Source: Eutreptiella sp. 'Long Island Sound 2002'
Lineage: Eukaryota; Euglenozoa; Euglenophyceae; Eutreptiales; Eutreptiaceae
Direction of reading: 5' to 3'
Assembly: GCA_964036045.1 (NCBI GenBank)
Contig: OZ038382.1
Span: 146,828,961-146,892,960, forward strand
DNA length: 64,000 nt
The notes beneath the pieces were generated by a model, which was given only the letters and a program-made list of their open reading frames with translations, made no database searches and was not told where the DNA came from. The position numbers and the translations under genes were made by a program. This document shows positions 50,801 through 59,670 of this stretch, in pieces (positions within the stretch are counted from its first letter, which is position 1; every line of letters begins with the position of its first letter).

Positions 50801-53068
50801 GCCCAAATGCGGGTCCTGCACCACAGCGGGGCACACCACACCCCCTTTCTACAGCTTCCCGAATGGCCACAATACCGCCTCTTCCACCACTACCTCACAC
50901 AGACGGCACGAACAGCGGGACACACTCTACCGGGCAACAAAGACATGCGCAAAGCCTACCGAGAATTCACAAGACAACACCCGCGACCCATCCCAGAGAC
51001 ACCGCCCTACGCACCCACCGGATCGAAGCACGAACCCGTCCCCCCAGTAACGGGCCCAGTCCCACCACTAACCCTACTACTGGCCCCGAATGAAGCCAAA
51101 CCCACGCAGACCACCGTCATCCACCACGGGGCAAAATGGCGCATACCGAAACACCACATGACCGCCCGAGACCTACCAAAGGTCCCCCAAGATTCCCAGA
51201 GCATGCCACGCACATGTTGGGCCTGTGACCCCGAGGCACCAACCGCACCATGGCCCGTGCTACACCTCATAGCACGCCACCACACCCACCCCACGACCCA
51301 CCTGCCACCACAGGCCTACGCATGGATAGCCCCATGGTTCCACCGCACCGACACTAACCCCACGGTAGCATGGAACCCCGACCACGCGCCCAAATGGCTC
51401 TTCACCACTACACCCACATGCCCCCGCCCCGACCCGGCAGGGGTCGCCATCCGGTACAGCATGTACGAGCCAGGCAGAACGGGCAAACACGAGCACCCCT
51501 ACTATCCACTCCACCACTCCTGCCACACACCGGAGCACCGAACACAAACCCTCACATGCCACGACCTAAACCCCGACACAGCCTACATCCTCCACTACAT
51601 CTACTCCTACCTCACACAAGGACAGCCGGAGCAGGGACTCATAGCCCTGTCCCCCCAAGCAAAGCACATCATCTCCAAAGGAATAGGGGTGTACGCCACC
51701 CCCATCCTACAGCCCACAACCCCAGTAGCCCACCTCGCCACGGGCCTTGCCATATACGCCTACCTGCCCATGAACCCATGCCGCCTCCCACAGCCATCAC
51801 CGGCGGACCGGCTCTTCTTCACCGACGCCTCAGGCGAATCCGCCCTCACGCCCATCACCGGGGGGGCCACCCTGCAACTAACCCACACCGGGGAACACTA
51901 CCACATGGACCACCACACGGGCCACACCACCTATGGGGCCTCTTCCCACGGGGAGCTAGGGGCCATGGCCGACGCCATCACCGAGGTCGCGGCCCACCTA
52001 CCCGCCCACTCCCCGCACATCGTCCGGGTCTGGTTCGTGGTAGACGCCACTGTCGACACGCACCTGCTCCTCCGCATAGCAAGGCAACCACTTCACAAAG
52101 CAACCGCGACGAGCCTCGGCACCCAGGCACTGCTACTCTGGAAAGCCCTACGCAGCCTTCCCCCCTACGTCCAACTCCACATCGTGAAACAAGAGTCCCA
52201 CAGGCACCAATACGGAAATGGTAAGGTCGACAACCAGGCAGTACACCAGCGCACAACACACCTACCAGCCCTCCAGATCCCTGACCTCGGCCGCAACCAC
52301 ACACACCTCCAACACGTGCCCCCTGTACCCGAGCCCCATCAGACCCCGGACTGGGTACCAGAGGACGCCCCCTATTCCTCCCACGACAGAGCGTACCACT
52401 ACCCCAACCCCGTCCAACATCTCGCCCGCGTGCTCGGCGACGCAGACAGCCGGGCGCACATCCAGGAGCTCCAGGACAGACTGCAAGTCCCCCTCTACCA
52501 CTCAGCGCTCCGCCCAGCAAACGTCCCAGCCCACCTCCAGAAACGACGCATCCAGCTCCTCAGGGAGCAGCTGCCTTTCCTCACCAGGGTCGCCAGATGG
52601 CTCGCCCGCAAGCACATTCACGTCCCCGGCGAACACACCCGTTGCCCATGCGACCACACCACCCCGGAGGACTGGGAACACTTCAAGAAATGCCCCCTCC
52701 ATACAGACAGGGACACCCTAGTGGGCTGGTCCCCGGCGGAAACCCTGCGGCAACACGAAGGATGGCCAGCCCACAGCCACGCACACCAGGCCACCGAGCA
52801 CCTCTTCCGGGACCCCCTGATCAAAGAAGCCACCATGAGAGGGGCAGTGACACAGGCCCTGCACCGACACCTCACCAAACACACGGAAAGCCCCATGGAA
52901 GCAGCAGCACACCTCCAGCTAGAAGCGGTCCGCAGAGCAGCAGCCCAAATGGTACACCGCAAACACCTCCTGCTAACACACGCGGAACAACTCACCGACC
53001 CCACCGCCAGGGAACACATGCAGCGTCTCATCCATTACCATGCCGTGCATGACCCAGACGTCCACTAA
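47855..53068 (+). CDS. giant-element ORF2: APE endonuclease - reverse transcriptase - RNase H
   Basis: This 1737-residue frame has an APE-type endonuclease (~1-215) with 'LLTFQEQG' (catalytic Glu), 'INTHVPFG', 'IIGDMNA', 'SRIDVCYGD' and 'GHSPLHI' (SDH reads GHS). The RT starts near 450 with 'KTPGYDGLPAEAY' and shows 'PDNWRPI', 'SLDVKGAFPNTPW', 'GSGVPQGGAEGPFLY' and catalytic 'FADD' (~675). RNase H (~1320-1460) has 'FFTDASGE', 'GELGAM', 'VVDATVD' and 'GNGKVDNQA'. A Cys/His motif ('RCPCDHTTPEDWEHFKKCPL') lies at ~1597-1616. The first APE strand ('VNLLDLN', DNA about 47779-47799) lies upstream of the ATG at 47855 in the same open frame, so translation probably enters from ORF1 or a non-AUG start. 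Stop is TAA, inside ORF3. Confidence 0.93.
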   Translation: MAQGPGWVPHLLTFQEQGLQRDDPPETTPMYTPDQKAYKCYWHKGTPLYAQAGIHVHLVHHLSVPGRLGVYEVVGDGWQLNVINTHVPFGEATEPFLQALAEAYRQMAMLAPTVIIGDMNAAPTPADRGGQATPQDQAVRDTIEMLGLVDLTASLEGQPSHFPHQTDAAPSRIDVCYGDPTTIIRAEARYGPLPLGPTGHSPLHIRLTIPNLPPSPPEDADQGLPPPLKMPPLHDKHAWSQYHRAIDRARRIQPDPTDLLTAMRTAAVASGFQQHPHTDDDQPPTALGDMLHDLWHAKQQLATLLHTDTPQTRHQIHHCRTHIAQIRADLQRWHIHRQQRIAQEHERYAQHELPYKAIRHLNDAMTDTGHRTITTVRQEDGSLTNDPATVLQATQDSFLRQHTPTQDTLDPDTQAKIDRLPRVFNHAQRRHLEKRPFTIHEVRKAIHSLRQHKTPGYDGLPAEAYYHLPAHLLRILAHRLWDIVTGRTPLPPDWANVVRPLYKKGDWANPDNWRPIVCAVTEVKIVWTILLRRIRPHLDPHIPASLWGAIPGRSPHEAIFLQDTIADMDPVDLIIASLDVKGAFPNTPWLLLEAVWKRLGLPFYNFTSDYIRTRKYTVRTGAGLTPFLEPGSGVPQGGAEGPFLYLLVTLPLALAIEQDYPAYAPYPLLSPLVGFADDTNLTVAHTPHDPHAPDPGPTVTQQANDLLDVTVSYLSHNNLIVHPTKSVAMIKGSATPPTLGPQGPPMQVVTTTTHLGVVQAANPEDATLPPKLQSHLAHLPRYASPTTKALSLSHQSLAYYLTGVLNASIGFQALHLTHPTTALQPATRAVTKAWAAHGGWPTSIPTRAIRAAWPHYGDAIGDEVKAAYTRHTALLLHRMTHNHSPEVREVTAIRLQAAQRARNTCPRWVLHQTGMPTNMNTRLWNHLQLLLPSPHHAILTNHTCPEKGPLAVLCGDLHHHPKGTIHTIDLVGASITVVYVTLAQMRVLHHSGAHHTPFLQLPEWPQYRLFHHYLTQTARTAGHTLPGNKDMRKAYREFTRQHPRPIPETPPYAPTGSKHEPVPPVTGPVPPLTLLLAPNEAKPTQTTVIHHGAKWRIPKHHMTARDLPKVPQDSQSMPRTCWACDPEAPTAPWPVLHLIARHHTHPTTHLPPQAYAWIAPWFHRTDTNPTVAWNPDHAPKWLFTTTPTCPRPDPAGVAIRYSMYEPGRTGKHEHPYYPLHHSCHTPEHRTQTLTCHDLNPDTAYILHYIYSYLTQGQPEQGLIALSPQAKHIISKGIGVYATPILQPTTPVAHLATGLAIYAYLPMNPCRLPQPSPADRLFFTDASGESALTPITGGATLQLTHTGEHYHMDHHTGHTTYGASSHGELGAMADAITEVAAHLPAHSPHIVRVWFVVDATVDTHLLLRIARQPLHKATATSLGTQALLLWKALRSLPPYVQLHIVKQESHRHQYGNGKVDNQAVHQRTTHLPALQIPDLGRNHTHLQHVPPVPEPHQTPDWVPEDAPYSSHDRAYHYPNPVQHLARVLGDADSRAHIQELQDRLQVPLYHSALRPANVPAHLQKRRIQLLREQLPFLTRVARWLARKHIHVPGEHTRCPCDHTTPEDWEHFKKCPLHTDRDTLVGWSPAETLRQHEGWPAHSHAHQATEHLFRDPLIKEATMRGAVTQALHRHLTKHTESPMEAAAHLQLEAVRRAAAQMVHRKHLLLTHAEQLTDPTAREHMQRLIHYHAVHDPDVH

Positions 53069-56000
53069 CCCGCTCCGCGCCCCGCACGCGCCCCCCGTCT
53101 CCATCCACAGGTCTCCAAGGCACCACCACAGCGCCCCGAGACCCGTCTCGCACCCAAGAAGCCACCCGGCACCGCCCAGTCCGGCCGAACCCAGCCAGGG
53201 CCAACCATCCATCGACGTAGACGCGCAAGACCCCGGCAGCCCATCCAGCCCACCCCCCCCGGACCCAGGACACCCTCCCCTCACACCGGCCACCATCCGC
53301 GACCCCGACCTCCTCCGAGCGACCCTCCAAGACAGGGCCCCGACCACCCCCCTGGGCTGGTACCGCCTACAAGAGGACTGGACCAAGCTCACCGTCAAAG
53401 CCCTCCGGGACCTGACCACCCCAGGCAGCGGCCTCCACGAGACCGTAGTAGACCTCGTGCTCTGGCGAGCCCGCAAACACACCCGGGGCCAGCCCATCTG
53501 GATCCCCCCCATCGAGTGGGGCCAGGCCCTGACGCACGACACCGGCAGCAACGTCACGCGTCGAGGGACCGTACGCCTACGGCGGGCCCAAGCGGAGACG
53601 GACCACCCAGCGGACCCGAACCACCCGGAGCAGTGGGAACAGGCCACCGCGCCCAACCGCGACACCGCCCTCCGCGCCGCCGGCCTCCGCACCCCGGACG
53701 ACGACCTCCCCCCCCCACCTACAGACAGTGACCACCCCCCGCCGGAGGTCTGGGTTACAGTCCTCGAGCGCGGCCACTACTACGTGATAGCCGCTATGGC
53801 TACGTCCCACGGCCCGCAATGGATCATCCAGGGGACAGACACCATGTTCGCCCCGGAGACCGCCCCACCAGGGGCAGTGGGGGACCCCACCACCCAGCAC
53901 AGGATCCTCAGGGGTCTCCTCCAGCCAGGGGACACGCCCCCAGCCCGCGCCCTGGCCCAAATCACCTCAGGGAAGGCGGGCTACCACCTGGGATTGTCCA
54001 TGCTCTGCCTAACCCACTGGATCCAGCGCCACTGGCCACCCACGGGGACCGTGCCCTGGGTTTGGGCCATCCCCACCGCCCACACACAAGTCGAAGCAGG
54101 CCCGGACACACGACCAAACCCCCCCCCCAGGCCGCAGCAGTCCCTCACCTGCGGGTACCACGCCATCCACAGGGTCCTCAACCGCGCGGGTCTTAGCCCA
54201 AAGCTAGCATGCCCCCTTCCCACCACTGACCAAGAGGTCCACCAGATACGAACGCTCGTCTGCGAAATCCTTGCCGCGGCAGCAGAAGACGGCAAGCTTC
54301 TCCTCCAAACCGCCCGGCCTACAACTGCCCACGCAAGCGCGCAGCAAGCGGACACATACACCGGCGCAGCACAACCCCCCGCACAATCCCCGCCCATGCC
54401 CCCCCCCTCTCGCTGCTCAACCGGAGACCCACACACGCCCACTATCGCGCGCACCCCCGGGCCCCGCGACACGGGCCTCCCCCACCCGCCCGAACACCAG
54501 CACACGCCCGCCACACACCCACCCACCGGCCACCCTTCACCGCCCCCCACACTCGGCAACCCACACACACCCGCCAAGGGGAGCCCCACGCCCCGCGGCA
54601 CGCCCACCCCACCCAGTGGCCCGCCCACGCCCCCCACACACACCCCGGAGGACCCAGGCCCACCCCCCCCGGCCCCTGAATGCAGCCCACGCGAACTGTT
54701 CCCCCCCGCTGACACAAACCCACACGACCTCGCACATTGCAGGACCCGGGCCCAGCCGAGCCCAGAAAGAGAAGGCCGCAGCCCCGCGCCTCCCTCCCCC
54801 GCCGCAGCCGACCAGATCGGCCCGCCGGGCCGCCAGGTCACGACCGGGCCCCCCCAGCCGCCCGCCCCCAACCTACAACCCGGGGAGATGCCCTCCATCC
54901 TCCCCGCCGTGGCCGCGGCAGAAGCCGCCGCCCGCAAGCCCGCCCGCATCACAGCCCAACCCGCGTCCACCACCTCCTCCTCGTCCTCAGCCTCGTCCAC
55001 CTCCTCCACCTCATCCTCCGACCCCCCCCTCCCCGCCAAACTCATCCTCAAGGCCACGGCGAAAGCCGCAGCCGCGGCCGCACGCACCAACCCCCCAACC
55101 CCCACACAGGCGACTCAGGCACCCCGGCAACCCACCGGGACGACCCCCGACCCGGCATCGACGCCCTCACACCTCCGGACAGAGGTACTCCTCAACCTGG
55201 AACCGGACCCCAACCCCAAACCCGACCCCAAACCCAAACCGGACCCCGACCCCAAACCCAACCCCAAACCCAAGCCGGCGCCCACGCGACCACACACAAC
55301 ACCGCATACGCAACGACACAAAACCACCCGATACCACCCCCGCCCAAGCCCTCGCCCAAGCCAGGACCCCCCACCCACCACGACCCGCGCCCCCCTCCCG
55401 CCGGCACCCACCACCACCGCGGAGACGGCCACCCAGCACGACCCCCTCCAAACCCTCGTCAACATCCCCGTCATCAAACGCCCCGTCATCCATCCCCCAC
55501 AAACCACCACCACCGCCGGCCAAACCGACCCAGGGACGTGGGACCCCTCAACCATCGTCACCGTCAAGCCCGCCCCCCAACCCTTCCTCCATGCCCACCA
55601 CATAGTGCAGCCCCGGGGACTGCCCACGATGCCCACCCCCCCACCCCCACAAGGGGGACCGGAAAACCCACAAGGACTCCATGGGCCATACCCGCAACAC
55701 CAACCCCACCACTACACACACCACCACCACCAGCGGCCCCACCACCACCACTACCAACACCACCCCCACCACTACCACTGCCCACCGCCCTACCCCACCG
55801 GGCCACAACCCCCCGTACACCAACAGCACCAGCGGACGGGATGGCAGCCGCCGAACGCCCCGCTCGCATACCCACCCCCCCCCCCGTACCAGCCACCACC
55901 CCCGTACCAGCCGTACCCCCGCGGCCACCATCCGATGGCCGAGGGGGCCCCATGGACGACGGGGGATCTCCCCCCCCAACCAGCACCGCGTGACGCCCCG

Positions 56001-57146
56001 TACCCCCCCGGCCACCATCCGATGGCCGAAGGGGCCCCAAGGACGACGGGGGACCTCCCCCCCCAAGCGGCGCCGCGCGAGCCCCCCCAGAGGCCGCCGA
56101 CGCTTCCGGACTGGCCCGACTCGAGCGACGAGGGCCGGTCCCGCAAGCGGCGGCACTCCCGCTCCCCCCCCGCACGGCACACTCGCCCACGGCACCCACA
56201 CTCCCACCGCGCCTCAACCACCCACTCGCGCCGCTCCCGCTCCCCCAGGTACCACCACGACCCCCAGGGACCCCGCTCCCGTCGCTCCCGCTCCCCCGGG
56301 CACCACCGCGAGCGCCACCGCCGCCCCATGTCCCCCTCCCCCTCCCCCCACCGGCCACCCAGCCCCCGCCACCACCACTCCCGCTCCCCCCGACGCAGCC
56401 AGGCACGCCGCCGCCGCCCCACGTCCACCTCCCCCTCCCCCCACACGCCCCGCCGGGCTCCCCGTTCCCCCCGCCACCCGTACCCATCCACCACCCCCAG
56501 CCCCCGCCACCACCACTCCCGCTCCCCCGGAAGCCACCGAGCGCGCCACCGCCGCCCCATGTCCACCTCCCCCTCCCGCTCCCCCCTCCGCCCGTACCCG
56601 TCCTCCACCCCCAGCCCCCGCCGCCGCCGCTCCCGCTCCCCCACCCACCGCCACCCCCGCCACCACCGCAGGTCCACATCTTCCCCCCGCCGCTCCAGGA
56701 CCCCAGGCACGGACCCCTCCCCCCCCCGGGCCCCCGCCCACCTCGCCTGGTGGTCTCCCTCCGCTCTGCAGGAGCTCCGCCGCTGGGTAAAATGGGCCGG
56801 GGGAGCGGGAAGACACAGAGGGGTGCACACGGTGCATACCTTCGAGGAGGTGCGCACCCGCACCCCCGCAAACCCCAATGAGGCCGCCCCGGAGACCATC
56901 ATGCCGCAAGCGGCATGGGAGGCCCTCCTCCGCGATGCGGTCCAGGGCCTCCGCCCCCCCTACACCCCCCAAGTCCTCCGCCGGTGGCTCCAGGCCACCC
57001 ACCCCCAAGCCTGGGCCACCGGCGCCCCCTCCCCACCCCGCCCCTCCCACCACCACCACACCAGGAAGGGGCAGGACAAGGGCAAGGGAAGGGCAAGGGA
57101 CACCAAGGACCACACAGGCAAGAGGGCACGGAAGGGCCCCAAGTGA
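53040..57146 (+). CDS. giant-element ORF3: Ulp1/C48-like cysteine protease with His-rich and RS-rich tail
   Basis: A 1368-residue frame overlaps the end of ORF2 by 29 bases in the +1 frame. Residues ~240-385 resemble an Ulp1/adenain-type protease by motif order: 'ERGHYYVIAA' (His ~245), an Asp in 'IQGTDTMF' (~267), Gln and Cys in 'QQSLTCGYHAIHRVL' (~366-371). Downstream are long Pro-rich regions, a Ser run (~640-660), Lys-Pro-Asp repeats (~720-750), a His-rich stretch (~885-915), duplicated 'GHHPMAEGAP' segments, and an Arg/Ser domain (~1035-1220) like those of splicing factors. A compact C-terminal region has 'WWSPSALQELRRWVKW' and a Lys-rich end. Ulp1-like proteases are known in some LINEs but usually not in a separate downstream ORF. 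Start could be M1 or M4; reinitiation or +1 frameshift is possible. Confidence 0.75.
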   Translation: MPCMTQTSTNPLRAPHAPPVSIHRSPRHHHSAPRPVSHPRSHPAPPSPAEPSQGQPSIDVDAQDPGSPSSPPPPDPGHPPLTPATIRDPDLLRATLQDRAPTTPLGWYRLQEDWTKLTVKALRDLTTPGSGLHETVVDLVLWRARKHTRGQPIWIPPIEWGQALTHDTGSNVTRRGTVRLRRAQAETDHPADPNHPEQWEQATAPNRDTALRAAGLRTPDDDLPPPPTDSDHPPPEVWVTVLERGHYYVIAAMATSHGPQWIIQGTDTMFAPETAPPGAVGDPTTQHRILRGLLQPGDTPPARALAQITSGKAGYHLGLSMLCLTHWIQRHWPPTGTVPWVWAIPTAHTQVEAGPDTRPNPPPRPQQSLTCGYHAIHRVLNRAGLSPKLACPLPTTDQEVHQIRTLVCEILAAAAEDGKLLLQTARPTTAHASAQQADTYTGAAQPPAQSPPMPPPSRCSTGDPHTPTIARTPGPRDTGLPHPPEHQHTPATHPPTGHPSPPPTLGNPHTPAKGSPTPRGTPTPPSGPPTPPTHTPEDPGPPPPAPECSPRELFPPADTNPHDLAHCRTRAQPSPEREGRSPAPPSPAAADQIGPPGRQVTTGPPQPPAPNLQPGEMPSILPAVAAAEAAARKPARITAQPASTTSSSSSASSTSSTSSSDPPLPAKLILKATAKAAAAAARTNPPTPTQATQAPRQPTGTTPDPASTPSHLRTEVLLNLEPDPNPKPDPKPKPDPDPKPNPKPKPAPTRPHTTPHTQRHKTTRYHPRPSPRPSQDPPPTTTRAPLPPAPTTTAETATQHDPLQTLVNIPVIKRPVIHPPQTTTTAGQTDPGTWDPSTIVTVKPAPQPFLHAHHIVQPRGLPTMPTPPPPQGGPENPQGLHGPYPQHQPHHYTHHHHQRPHHHHYQHHPHHYHCPPPYPTGPQPPVHQQHQRTGWQPPNAPLAYPPPPPYQPPPPYQPYPRGHHPMAEGAPWTTGDLPPQPAPRDAPYPPGHHPMAEGAPRTTGDLPPQAAPREPPQRPPTLPDWPDSSDEGRSRKRRHSRSPPARHTRPRHPHSHRASTTHSRRSRSPRYHHDPQGPRSRRSRSPGHHRERHRRPMSPSPSPHRPPSPRHHHSRSPRRSQARRRRPTSTSPSPHTPRRAPRSPRHPYPSTTPSPRHHHSRSPGSHRARHRRPMSTSPSRSPLRPYPSSTPSPRRRRSRSPTHRHPRHHRRSTSSPRRSRTPGTDPSPPRAPAHLAWWSPSALQELRRWVKWAGGAGRHRGVHTVHTFEEVRTRTPANPNEAAPETIMPQAAWEALLRDAVQGLRPPYTPQVLRRWLQATHPQAWATGAPSPPRPSHHHHTRKGQDKGKGRARDTKDHTGKRARKGPK

Positions 57147-59204
57147 GGGCAGGCACACGCAGGGACAGGGCGCCGGAAGCGACACCACATGGGGTCAGGA
57201 CACCACCCAAGAACCAGGAAGGAACGGGAACGGGGACCAAGACACGGAGGAAAAGGGCACCACGACAGCCCCAGAGGACACGAGACCAAGGCACAGGCCC
57301 CCAGGGAGGGCAACCCCACGGACCGTCACGCGACCACACCATGGGCTATAAGGGCCGGGCTGCGCTACCGTCGCGGTTTGACGCAGAGTATTGCTACGGG
57401 GGCTTGATCTCGGCTGGTCTCACGTCCGTGAGGGCGTCCGTCACCAACCTGTTGCGACCAGTGGAGGAATGGCACTGCGGCGGCGCACCGATCCCGTCCA
57501 TGATGAATATCGAACATCGCAAGGGGAAACGGAACGCTGTGATCGATCGCGAAGGCTTTGGTGCTGCTGGACGGTGCCCCCCTTCAACGCCATCTCCGAG
57601 CGCCGTGCAGACTGGAAGTACCAAGAATACTACCGATGCCCCGGACCCCAGCAGTCCAGCACCGGAGATATGGACATCCCCCTGACCCTACAGTGTGCGC
57701 TCATCCCTGCCGGCGGCACCGACCCGGACCCTGCCGGCGCAGCCGAGCTGCAGTGAAAGCCATTCGCCACTCAAACAGCGTTCGGAAGCCACCTCCACCG
57801 TCCGACTCCTGATGTCTGTTTGTCTGCCTTGGAGAAGGAACGCTTTTCCTACACCCCGAGTACACCTGCCTGTCTGCGAGGCCCGGTGAAGATTGAGTCC
57901 ATGGGTGAGAGTCAGTGTGCACGCCCCAAGGACACCGTGATCATTCAGCAGAATTTCCCGAAGACCTAACCGACCCACACAGGCCAGGCTGACCTCCACT
58001 GACCCACCGCGGCACCACGCGAGACCACGGCACACCACACCACAGCGCGCCACAGAGCAACGCACCACAGCACGACGCGACGCGACGCGGCACAGAGCGG
58101 CACAACACGACACAACTGACCCTAACCTGAGGGACTAACCGAAGCCAGCCACCGCACACCCGGGAAGGCGCCGCGCCACCACGCCGCACACCGGCACCAC
58201 AGGCCACACACGGGACCACAGAGCGCCAGGCGACAACGGTGACGGACCACCCAGAAGATTACAGCCGGCACCGCGGAGGGGTAAGGACACGAGCAACCCC
58301 AGCCCCCTAACCCAAAACCACCAGCAGCCGCCTGGCGCAGCCGCCCAGCCGCAGAGCCAGGACCTAACCCAGCAAGAAGGGGCGCCGAGCCCACAGTGTA
58401 CAGAGCCCACCCGACCCATGGGGCCGGAACATGGCCACACAGAACCCAACTGAAGACAGCAGCCCGGAAGACAACACTGAATACAGGCCAGTGCGTGCGC
58501 CAGCCCAGGGAAGGCAGAGGGAGGAACAGGCAAGCCCCCCCCCAAAAAAAAAAAAAAAAGGGGAGGGGGGAAGGGGAAAAGGCACGAAAACAGCCCACAG
58601 CCGCCCAACCACCCGCCAACACCACCAAAGGCGGCCAGGCCCCCCCCCCCCAGACGGAAAAAAAAAAAAAAAAAAAAAAAAAAGGGGGGACCCCCGCAGA
58701 GGCACAGGCGAACCACCCCCCCAAAACCGGCAACACCAAGCCAGTAACAGCGGACCACGGGGAAAAGGAAAAAAAAAAAAAAAAAGAGAGCCACCAGCCC
58801 AGCCCGAAAGAAAAGGGATGGAGGGACAGAGACCACAAAACCCGAAAAAAAAAAAAAAAAGAAAAAAAAAAAAAAAAAACACACACCCCGACAACCCAGC
58901 CAAGACGGACTGGGCACAGGCGAGACCCGGGCCCGGCACACACGCCCACACCGCGCGCCGGAACCGGAAACGGCGGGGGGCAAGCGGGACGCCCACGAAA
59001 CCACACACGTCCCAAAAGCAGACCGAAACCGAAGCCCAACCACGAACACCACAAATAGCCGACACTAGGGGGACAACACCACAAAACGAGCCCAAAAGCA
59101 CCCACCCTAAACCCCAGCCAGGACAGACGGGGTTAACAAAACCCGCACCCAACCGCCAACCGGACCCAAACACAAACACCACACAACAGTAGGAAACCCA
59201 GTGC
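57147..59204 (+). other. 3' UTR of the giant element, with A tracts
   Basis: No supported gene. Positions 57147-57900 are mixed sequence with several short overlapping open frames. Positions 58000-58130 are CAC/GACGC-rich. Between 58544 and 58879 are five A runs of about 16, 26, 17, 16 and 18 bases, partly preceded by C runs. They are internal, so they are not simply the poly(A) tail of this insertion. They may come from earlier 3' ends or from slippage. Confidence 0.6.
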
Positions 59205-59670
59205 CCACAGCCCGGGCACTGAGGCAGCCCGTGCCATGCAGGTGACCCGGCCAAACGAGATCCGGAGCCCGGGGGTAAGGCTGCATCCTAAGGCCTGCGC
59301 TGCTTTGGGACTCGAGGCGGAGCGTGCGACACCCAAGCGCCTCGGAACCCTAGTACCAGGAACGTGCATGCACGCCTTGGGAACGGGATACGCCAGGAAG
59401 TCCGGTGAACCCCTAGGGTTCCGCCCAAAGGAGGGGACGTGCGCAAGCACGGGGGCACACCCTCCCGGCGAGACAAGCATGTCACGCTGGCGGCGATCAG
59501 CCCTCCCGGCGTAGCCCGGGGCCGCTTTGTTGGGGGCCAACAGTCAGGTCTAGCGGGAAGTAAGCCGCCTCCCCTCTTCACGCGCGAAGCCTCTTCCTGT
59601 TCGTCACAGGGGCGACGCCAGGGGGAACCATGGGGCGCCTCTCCACGACCGAGTGCACCTACCTACCTAC
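59205..59670 (+). ncRNA. hairpin-rich 3' terminal segment of the giant element
   Basis: Recognisable pairings include GGGCAC/GTGCC (59214-59235), GGAACCCTAG (59344-59353) with CTAGGGTTCC (59413-59422), the palindrome CGTGCATGCACG near 59364, and CGTGC-GCAA-GCACG (59438-59451), a stem with a GNRA tetraloop. The segment ends with (TACC)n at 59659-59670. LINE reverse transcriptases often recognise a structured 3' UTR, so this is a candidate recognition RNA rather than an independent ncRNA gene. Confidence 0.4.

Larger units (their letters stand above)
40136..59670 (+). mobile_element. giant 19.5-kb LINE-type retrotransposon with three ORFs
   Basis: The interval between the two 1,442-bp direct repeats has a ~3.7-kb 5' region of degenerate repeats. 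ORF1 (43832-47719), ORF2 with APE, RT, RNase H and zinc motif (47855-53068) and ORF3 with an Ulp1-like protease (53040-57146) follow. A 2.5-kb 3' UTR with A tracts and hairpins ends in (TACC)n just before the right repeat. All ORFs are open over thousands of bases. The plus strand is strikingly C-rich and T-poor throughout the coding part. LINE identity is clear from ORF2. The size and long flanking repeats are unusual for a LINE. Intact frames and identical flanks indicate a recent insertion. Confidence 0.85.

Noticed and set aside
40136-57146. Long minus-strand frames opposite the giant ORFs
   Set aside because: Gly/Val/Trp-rich shadows of C-rich coding DNA, with no domains.
57391-57756. 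Small gene in the giant element's 3' UTR
   Set aside because: Three overlapping short frames of similar length, none with a recognisable domain.
58396-59254. Lys-rich or Phe-rich proteins across the A tracts
   Set aside because: Generated by homopolymer A/T runs in the 3' UTR.
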